A stretch of DNA of 11,279 bases, taken from contig CAMSEX010000036.1 of assembly GCA_947057875.1 (NCBI GenBank), positions 1 to 11,279 of the forward strand, written 5' to 3'. The notes beneath the pieces are model-generated. The model was not told where the DNA came from, made no database searches, and saw only the letters and a program-made list of their open reading frames with translations. Shown piece after piece: positions 6,995 through 11,279 of the stretch. The stretch is from an uncultured Clostridium sp. (lineage in GTDB: Bacteria > Bacillota > Clostridia > TANB77 > CAG-508). The stretch's first letter is position 1. Every line of letters begins with the position of its first letter. A program made the translations under genes and the position numbers.

Positions 6995-8296
6995 ATGATA
7001 AAATTTAATTTTGAAAATTCAAGTATTACAGAAAAAATGTTGCAAGATTACAGTAGCGAAGTTACTAAAATTCATGGGGAGCTTGGCGCAAAAGCCAATG
7101 ATGAAAAAGAGTTTTTGGGGTGGTTAGAGTTACCAACCAATTTTGACAAAGAAGAGTTTGAGAGAATTAAAAAAGCGGCTTCAAAAATCCAAAGTGATTC
7201 AGATGCACTTATTGTGATTGGAATTGGTGGTTCTTATTTGGGAGCCAGAGCTGTGATTGACGCACTAACGAATTCGTTTTATAATTTGCAAGACAAAGCC
7301 AAAAGAAAGACACCACAAATTTTTTATGTGGGAAATAACATTAGTCCAGTTTATATGAATGATTTATTAGATTTGATTGCTAACAAAGATGTTTCAATTA
7401 ATGTAATTTCTAAATCTGGAACAACGACTGAACCTGCGATTGCGTTTCGTATTTTCCGTGAAGCATTGGAAAATAAATATAGCGTGAAAGAAGCAAAATC
7501 AAGAATTTATGTGACAACGGATAAGGTCAAAGGTGCGTTAAAGACATTGGCAGACAAAGAAAAATATGAAACATTTGTTATTCCTGATAATGTAGGGGGA
7601 AGATTTTCAGTGCTTACAGCAGTTGGCTTATTGCCAATTGCAACAGCTGGAATTGATATTGAAAAATTGATGATGGGTGCAAAATTGGCGCAAGACAAAT
7701 ACAACGATCCAGAAGTGAAATACAATGATTGTTACAAATATGCTTTAGTTCGCAATTTGTTGTATAAATCAGGAAAAACAACTGAAATTTTGGCAAATTA
7801 TGAACCAAAACTGCATTATTTTACAGAATGGTGGAAACAACTTTATGGTGAAAGTGAAGGAAAAGATAAAAAAGGAATTTTTCCAGCAGGTGTTGATTTA
7901 ACAACAGATTTGCATTCTATGGGACAATATATCCAAGATGGTCAGCGTAATTTGATGGAGACAGTTTTAAAAATTAACCAAAATTCTTCTGAAATTGTTA
8001 TTCAAGAAGATGATCAAAATCTAGATGGTTTGAATTATCTAGCTGGAAAAGAAATGGGATATGTTAACCAAAAAGCAATGGAAGGTACTATTCAAGCACA
8101 TGTTAGCGGAAATGTTCCAAACTTGCTGATTGAAATTGAAAAATTAGATGAAGAAAATATAGGAGAGTTGATTTACTTTTTTGAAAAGGCTGTTGCGATT
8201 TCTGGTTATCTTTTGGGTGTTAATCCGTTTAATCAACCAGGTGTGGAAGAATATAAGAGAAACATGTTTCAGCTTTTAGAAAAACCAGGATATTAA
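6995..8296 (+). CDS. pgi: Glucose-6-phosphate isomerase
   Basis: A 433-residue phosphoglucose isomerase of the shorter Bacillota type (about 450 residues is usual), interconverting glucose-6-phosphate and fructose-6-phosphate in glycolysis and gluconeogenesis in the cytosol. Landmarks: VIGIGGSYLGARAV (74-87), the sugar-phosphate loop ISKSGTTTEPAIAF (138-151), VGGRFSVLTAVGLLPIA (200-216, PGI signature 1), YGESEGKD with catalytic Glu286, DLHSMGQ with His307, and NPFNQPGVEEYKRNMF (410-425) with Lys421, PGI signature 2. All catalytic residues are present, so it should be active. It is the second gene after the acyl-CoA synthetase, 9 bases downstream, and is followed by a hairpin. In this window it links the glucan-degrading enzymes to glycolysis. 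Confidence 0.98.
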   Translation: MIKFNFENSSITEKMLQDYSSEVTKIHGELGAKANDEKEFLGWLELPTNFDKEEFERIKKAASKIQSDSDALIVIGIGGSYLGARAVIDALTNSFYNLQDKAKRKTPQIFYVGNNISPVYMNDLLDLIANKDVSINVISKSGTTTEPAIAFRIFREALENKYSVKEAKSRIYVTTDKVKGALKTLADKEKYETFVIPDNVGGRFSVLTAVGLLPIATAGIDIEKLMMGAKLAQDKYNDPEVKYNDCYKYALVRNLLYKSGKTTEILANYEPKLHYFTEWWKQLYGESEGKDKKGIFPAGVDLTTDLHSMGQYIQDGQRNLMETVLKINQNSSEIVIQEDDQNLDGLNYLAGKEMGYVNQKAMEGTIQAHVSGNVPNLLIEIEKLDEENIGELIYFFEKAVAISGYLLGVNPFNQPGVEEYKRNMFQLLEKPGY

Positions 8297-8308
8297 AACT
8301 TTTTAAGG

Positions 8309-8357
8309 AAGTCATTGTATTAGAAAATGGTTTAATATGATGGCTTTTGTAGTTTTT
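8309..8357 (+). terminator. Probable intrinsic terminator after pgi
   Basis: The RNA of 8309-8322 (AAGTCATTGTATTA) can pair along all 14 positions with 8333-8346 (TAATATGATGGCTT), using three G-U pairs, around a 10-base loop. A T-rich tail, TTGTAGTTTTT, follows. The AT-rich stem and interrupted tail make it weaker than the other terminators here. Confidence 0.6.
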
Positions 8358-8366
8358 GAGCAAAAC

Positions 8367-8395
8367 TTGACAATTTTATGTAAATATTGTATAAT
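8367..8395 (+). promoter_or_regulatory. Exact consensus promoter of the small gene
   Basis: TTGACA (8367-8372), a 17-base spacer, and TATAAT (8390-8395) match the housekeeping sigma consensus at every position. The transcript should start near 8402, leaving a leader of about 72 bases. The perfect palindrome CAACAATGTTG (8404-8414) lies at the expected start point and could be an operator. A smaller repeat, GTTTT-N5-AAAAC (8352-8366), abuts the -35 box. Confidence 0.85.
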
Positions 8396-8473
8396 ATAGT
8401 TAGCAACAATGTTGAAAAGATATCTGGTAAGACCATACCACGAATTAAGGATGGCGCAGAAAGGAGACTAACT

Positions 8474-8797
8474 ATGAAAACGACAATAACATATAACAAA
8501 ACTCAAGATGCAGCAGACAAAAGCCATAAATGTTTTCGGGTTATGGGCATCATATTCGAAAATGGTGCAAGCGATGAAAAAATTGAAGCGGCAATTTCTG
8601 AAATTTATACAATGGAGAAATTAGCGCCGGGATTAATGACTGCAAACGCAATTTGCAGTTATATGGATATTCTGGACGATTATGTGCTTCAACGTATGCT
8701 TAATCTGCCGATAGGGGGAAGCTTTATGTATATGGGGATACTTATTACCCGCTGGAGTAACCTTTTATACAATGGTAAGGCAATCAAAATCGAATAA
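8474..8797 (+). CDS. Hypothetical protein, 107 residues, in its own cassette
   Basis: I do not recognise this protein. It is probably cytosolic: no signal peptide, an N-terminal polar stretch, a predicted helix rich in Glu and Ala (about 34-48), and a more hydrophobic C-terminal part containing LNLPIGGSFMYMGILITRW (76-94) that is too mixed to call a membrane segment with confidence. The start is set by AAGGAG (8461-8466), 7 bases before ATG 8474. An upstream in-frame start at 8387 would overlap the -10 box and is ruled out. By hand count it is about 37% G+C and uses codons such as CTG, CCG, CGG and GCG that are sparse in the flanking genes, hinting at a different origin. It has its own exact consensus promoter and a GC-rich terminator, forming a unit of roughly 490 bp unrelated to its neighbours. 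Function unknown. Confidence 0.75.
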   Translation: MKTTITYNKTQDAADKSHKCFRVMGIIFENGASDEKIEAAISEIYTMEKLAPGLMTANAICSYMDILDDYVLQRMLNLPIGGSFMYMGILITRWSNLLYNGKAIKIE

Positions 8798-8817
8798 AAT
8801 CGTAAGTTATAGTTATG

Positions 8818-8855
8818 AACCAAGCGCACTCTTTATAGGGTGCGCTTGGTTTTGC
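8818..8855 (+). terminator. Strong intrinsic terminator after the small gene
   Basis: AACCAAGCGCACTC (8818-8831) pairs with GGGTGCGCTTGGTT (8838-8851) over 14 positions, with one T-G wobble, around a 6-base loop. TT and then GCC follow, so the T-tract is short, but the stem is by far the most GC-rich hairpin in the window. The minus strand lacks a good T-tract. Confidence 0.8.
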
Positions 8856-8868
8856 CATTAATAGAAGG

Positions 8869-8898
8869 TATAAAATTCTATATTTTTACAATTTTATA
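8869..8898. repeat. AT-rich inverted repeat in the spacer between convergent genes
   Basis: TATAAAATT (8869-8877) and AATTTTATA (8890-8898) are exact inverted copies around 12 bases. The arms are entirely A and T and no T-run follows on either strand, so terminator function for the convergent genes is possible but unproven. A weaker pair, AACTGT (8930-8935) and ACAGTT (8952-8957), lies just beyond the minus-strand stop at 8958. Confidence 0.4.
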
Positions 8899-8957
8899 GC
8901 ACAAAATGTATTAAAAGTCAAGGATATACAACTGTTAAACAACGTATATACACAGTT

Positions 8958-9914
8958 TTAAATGGCAAATTCTTCAGTTAAATCGTGTGCAGAAGTGTTT
9001 TCCTGAGGTGTTTTTTCTATTTCGCAGTCACTCTCTCTTGAGATAATAATTCTATTATCTCTTATATTAATGATGAGAGGAACCATATCTTTTAAATTTT
9101 TATAACATTGGCTAAAAATATCCATTTGTTTTTTGATGCTGTTTTGGTCTAATAAACTGGTGTCAATGGCAGAACATTTATCTGCTTCAAGATAAGAAAA
9201 ACACAAACTTTGGTAAGGTTTTGCAAGGTCTAATGAAGCAGGGGCGGTTTCTTTAAAAGCACATCTAGACGTCATTCCAGTTGTATCAGAAAGTGTTAAA
9301 GTTGTTTGGTAAGTTTTTTTTGAATAATTAGTGGTATCATAAGATATTTGCATATCAGTAACTGTTTGCCCAAAGGGTTTAAAATATTGTTGAAACTTAT
9401 CTTTTCCAAAAGTGCTAACAAGATTTTTAAACTGTGCCGAAAAATCCCTAAATTGTGATGGCGACATATTACAAGATTTTTGATTTTTAAAAAGTTTTTG
9501 AAAGTCATTCATGGTAGAAGTTAAGTTTCCATCTATATTTGGGCAAGATTGTTGCTGTTCTTTCTTGCTTTCTTTAAAATCTGCATAAAAAGCATCTTTG
9601 AATCGATTAAATTTTTTTTCATCATAGGTATTTGTATCTAACATGGATTGTTTGACAATATTTTCATATTTTTTCAAAATCTCTTCTGGTGGTGTAGAAA
9701 GCATATAAGCGCCTAATTTTGCCAAATCTCCAATTTGACTTTGCAAAACATTTTTAGCATCAGCTCTAATTAAAAGGTGAAAAAGGTTGGTATAATTATT
9801 AATTTTATTTTGCATTTCCAAACTTTCACTATGATCACTATCTTGAATTTTTTGAATTTCTATTGCAATACAGTTACGCAATAGTCGAATATTTTCTAAA
9901 GAATTTAAATCCAT
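8958..9914 (-). CDS. Hypothetical protein, 318 residues, soluble
   Basis: I do not recognise this protein or any domain in it. There is no signal peptide or membrane segment, so it is likely cytosolic. Numbered from ATG 9914, residues 1-125 look mostly helical and charged (for example IAIEIQKIQDSDHSESLEMQ, 16-35, and a Lys/Glu-rich stretch near 99-122). Residues 123-188 contain Gln-, Asn- and Phe-rich segments. Residues 190-250 look beta-rich and Ser/Thr-rich (NYSKKTYQTTLTLSDTTGM). Seven or so scattered Cys lack a clear metal-site pattern. The end is acidic (TSAHDLTEEFAI). A GTG at 9923 lies only two bases after AAAGGA (9926-9931), whereas ATG 9914 lies 11 bases after it; I prefer the ATG, with modest confidence. 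It stands alone, divergent from the glucan phosphorylase, and its promoter lies within a cluster of octamer repeats. Confidence 0.8.
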   Translation of the reverse strand: MDLNSLENIRLLRNCIAIEIQKIQDSDHSESLEMQNKINNYTNLFHLLIRADAKNVLQSQIGDLAKLGAYMLSTPPEEILKKYENIVKQSMLDTNTYDEKKFNRFKDAFYADFKESKKEQQQSCPNIDGNLTSTMNDFQKLFKNQKSCNMSPSQFRDFSAQFKNLVSTFGKDKFQQYFKPFGQTVTDMQISYDTTNYSKKTYQTTLTLSDTTGMTSRCAFKETAPASLDLAKPYQSLCFSYLEADKCSAIDTSLLDQNSIKKQMDIFSQCYKNLKDMVPLIINIRDNRIIISRESDCEIEKTPQENTSAHDLTEEFAI

Positions 9915-9983
9915 AATTGTCACAATCCTTTCAAATTGTAAATTTTTATATGATTAGTCCGTTTTTTTCAAAATTTATAATCT

Positions 9984-10032
9984 TTATGGTAAACGATACA
10001 TAATATCCCTACCATAACAAATTATACCATAA
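9984..10032. repeat. Three copies of the octamer TTATGGTA around the minus-strand promoter
   Basis: The octamer reads TTATGGTA on the plus strand at 9984-9991 and on the minus strand at 10010-10017 and 10025-10032. The first two form a dyad whose inner arms, GATA (9995-9998) and TATC (10004-10007), also pair, so 9984-10017 is a 34-bp near-symmetric element. The third copy overlaps the extended -10 box. The layout suits repressor binding, or a leader hairpin if transcription starts far enough upstream. Confidence 0.7.
10021..10030 (-). promoter_or_regulatory. Extended -10 promoter of the 318-residue protein gene
   Basis: On the minus strand TGG precedes a perfect TATAAT (10026-10021), an extended -10 (TGnTATAAT). 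The best -35 candidate, TTAACA (10051-10046), is 19 bases away and poor. The transcript should start near 10014, leaving a leader of about 100 bases. Confidence 0.6.
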
Positions 10033-10054
10033 AAAAAGTCGTTTGTGTTAAATG

Positions 10055-10068
10055 TTACAAAAATGTAA
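10055..10068. promoter_or_regulatory. Palindrome TTACA-N4-TGTAA between divergent promoters
   Basis: An exact 5-bp inverted repeat with a 4-base AAAA spacer lies about 30 bp upstream of the plus-strand -35 box and about 30 bp upstream of the minus-strand -10 box. Its form suits a dimeric regulator acting on both genes. This is inference; such a short AT-rich dyad can occur by chance. Confidence 0.4.
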
Positions 10069-10097
10069 TATAAAAGTTTAAATATTCTAAAAAACAA

Positions 10098-10126
10098 TTG
10101 ACAAAATAACCCAATTAAAATATAAT
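10098..10126 (+). promoter_or_regulatory. Exact consensus promoter of the glucan phosphorylase gene
   Basis: TTGACA (10098-10103), a 17-base spacer and TATAAT (10121-10126) match consensus at every position. The expected start is near 10133, giving a leader of about 46 bases that ends with AAAGGAGG (10163-10170), 8 bases before ATG 10179. Confidence 0.85.
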
Positions 10127-10178
10127 GATAAAAACAAAAGAGTGTTGAAAATTATAATTTACAAAGGAGGAATATATC

Positions 10179-11279
10179 ATGTATATATTCAATAAAATCA
10201 CAGTTGTTCCACAACTTCCAGATTCAATCAAAAGGCTGAATGAAATCGCCAATAATTTATGGTGGTCATGGAACACGGAGTTTTTAAGATTATTTCAAAT
10301 GATGGATATTGATTTGTGGGAGCAAACCAAAAATCCTGTCAAATTTCTAAAATTAGTGGACCAAGAAAAAATTGAGGCTATGTCACAAAATAGCAAATTT
10401 TTGGAAGAATATAATCAAAACGTTAAAAATTTTGATAGTTATATGAAAAGTAACGATACTTGGTTCGATAAAAATTATCCCAATAATAAAAATGATTTAA
10501 TTGCTTATTTTTCAGCAGAGTATGGTTTGGATGAGACAATTCCAATTTATTCAGGTGGACTTGGCATTTTGTCTGGTGACCATTTGAAATCTGCGAGTGA
10601 TTTAGGCTTGCCATTTATAGCTTGTGGTTTGCTTTATAAAAATGGATATTTTCATCAAAAAATCAATGAATATGGAGAACAATGTTCGGAATATCACAAT
10701 ATTGATTTATATAATTTGCCAATTAATCCAGTCAAAAATGAGGCTGATGAAGATGTGATGATTGACATGGATTTAGGAGACAGAAAAATTTACTTGAAAT
10801 TATGGCAAGTAAATGTTGGTAGAATAAAACTTTATTTGATGGATTCTGACATTGAGCAAAATGACGAAGATTTGAGAAATGTGACCATGACGTTATACGG
10901 TGGCGATAAAGAAATGAGAATTCGTCAAGAGATTGTGCTAGGAATGGCAGGTGTTAAGGCACTTAAAGTATTAGGCTATAACCCAACTTTGTATCACATG
11001 AATGAGGGGCATTCTTCGTTCTTGATTTTAGAATTAATTAAAAATATTATGAAGGAAAAACAGGTTTCTTTTACAATTGCAAGAGAAATGACAAGTGTAC
11101 AAACTGTGTTTACAACACATACACCAGTTCCAGCTGGAAATGATATTTTTGATATTAATTTAGTAGATCGATATTTTAAAAATTTGTGTGAGAAACTTGG
11201 TATTTCAAGAGACGAATTTTTGCGTTTAGGAATGAAGGAATGTAGTTCATTAGAGCCAGGTTTTAATATGGGAATTTTG
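10179..11279 (+). CDS. glgP: Alpha-glucan (glycogen/starch) phosphorylase, N-terminal part cut by window end
   Basis: The first 367 residues of a GT35 alpha-glucan phosphorylase, open at the window edge. It releases glucose-1-phosphate from non-reducing ends of glycogen or maltodextrin using phosphate and pyridoxal phosphate (the PLP lysine lies beyond the window). The N-terminus contains LNEIANNLWWSWN (20-32), the DUF3417 block that marks the bacterial and archaeal phosphorylase branch rather than the E. coli/animal branch. Then come AYFSAEYGL (109-117), a glycine loop with SGGLGILSGDHLKSASDLG (125-143), HMNEGHSS (273-280) and FTTHTPVPAGND (311-322), all typical of the family and intact. The start is set by AAAGGAGG 8 bases upstream. 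It has its own consensus promoter and is divergent from the unknown 318-residue protein gene. Full members of this branch run to about 550-850 residues, so a substantial part is missing here. Confidence 0.95.
   Translation, partial: MYIFNKITVVPQLPDSIKRLNEIANNLWWSWNTEFLRLFQMMDIDLWEQTKNPVKFLKLVDQEKIEAMSQNSKFLEEYNQNVKNFDSYMKSNDTWFDKNYPNNKNDLIAYFSAEYGLDETIPIYSGGLGILSGDHLKSASDLGLPFIACGLLYKNGYFHQKINEYGEQCSEYHNIDLYNLPINPVKNEADEDVMIDMDLGDRKIYLKLWQVNVGRIKLYLMDSDIEQNDEDLRNVTMTLYGGDKEMRIRQEIVLGMAGVKALKVLGYNPTLYHMNEGHSSFLILELIKNIMKEKQVSFTIAREMTSVQTVFTTHTPVPAGNDIFDINLVDRYFKNLCEKLGISRDEFLRLGMKECSSLEPGFNMGIL

Noticed and set aside
8387..8473. N-terminal extension of the small gene by 29 residues
   Set aside because: The upstream start lies on the predicted -10 box and has no ribosome binding site, while ATG 8474 has AAGGAG at normal distance.
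8402..8473. Riboswitch in the leader of the small gene
   Set aside because: Too short for most known aptamers and no known class motif is visible; only short dyads are seen.
8370..8897. Direct repeat ACAATTTTAT (8370-8379 and 8888-8897) as insertion target duplication around the cassette
   Set aside because: Only 10 bases of nearly pure A/T, the first copy is part of the promoter, and no terminal inverted repeats or transposase accompany it.
8924..8952. Direct repeat ATATACA (8924-8930, 8946-8952) as an attachment site or iteron
   Set aside because: Seven AT-rich bases twice is too little, and there is no integrase or replication gene nearby.
1..11279. CRISPR array, toxin-antitoxin pair or phage-defence system
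   Set aside because: No regularly spaced repeats, and no nuclease, toxin, antitoxin, integrase or transposase motifs in any supported gene.

Overview
The window comes from a low-GC bacterium, about one third G+C by eye, and most likely a member of the Bacillota (Clostridia-like). The grounds are strong AGGAGG-type ribosome binding sites, TTGACA/TATAAT promoters with 17-base spacers, normal use of TGA as a stop, and a DUF1836-type regulator, a family known mainly from Bacillota. Two thirds of the window is housekeeping metabolism. The less explained parts are a small isolated gene near 8.5 kb, an unrecognised 318-residue protein next to it, and two divergent intergenic regions with clear dyad symmetry.

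Layout. (1) 2-2990, plus strand: the 3' part of an MscS-type mechanosensitive channel gene carrying a one-base frameshift, an overlapping SDR oxidoreductase gene, and a cytoplasmic GH13 alpha-amylase, closed by a hairpin terminator that works for both strands. (2) 3006-5164, minus strand: a translationally coupled pair, a DUF1836 regulator followed by an unusually long M20 amidase of the carbamoylase type. (3) 5165-5296: a divergent promoter region whose two -35 boxes lie 8 bp apart. (4) 5297-8357, plus strand: a long-chain acyl-CoA synthetase-like enzyme and glucose-6-phosphate isomerase, then a probable terminator. (5) 8367-8851, plus strand: a self-contained cassette with an exact consensus promoter, a 107-residue protein of unknown function and a GC-rich terminator. 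(6) 8958-9914, minus strand: an unrecognised 318-residue soluble protein. (7) 9924-10178: a second divergent region with three copies of an octamer around the minus-strand promoter and an exact consensus promoter for the next gene. (8) 10179-end, plus strand: the N-terminal 367 residues of an alpha-glucan phosphorylase, cut by the window edge.

How the genes fit together. The amylase (no signal peptide), the glucan phosphorylase and glucose-6-phosphate isomerase suggest intracellular glycogen or maltodextrin breakdown feeding glycolysis, although they sit in three separate transcription units. The amidase and its regulator look like a small nitrogen-scavenging unit. I see no CRISPR array, tRNA, rRNA, transposase, integrase or phage gene. 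No convincing new multi-gene system is visible. The best candidates for something undescribed are the 8.4-8.85 kb cassette and the 318-residue protein with its octamer-repeat control region.
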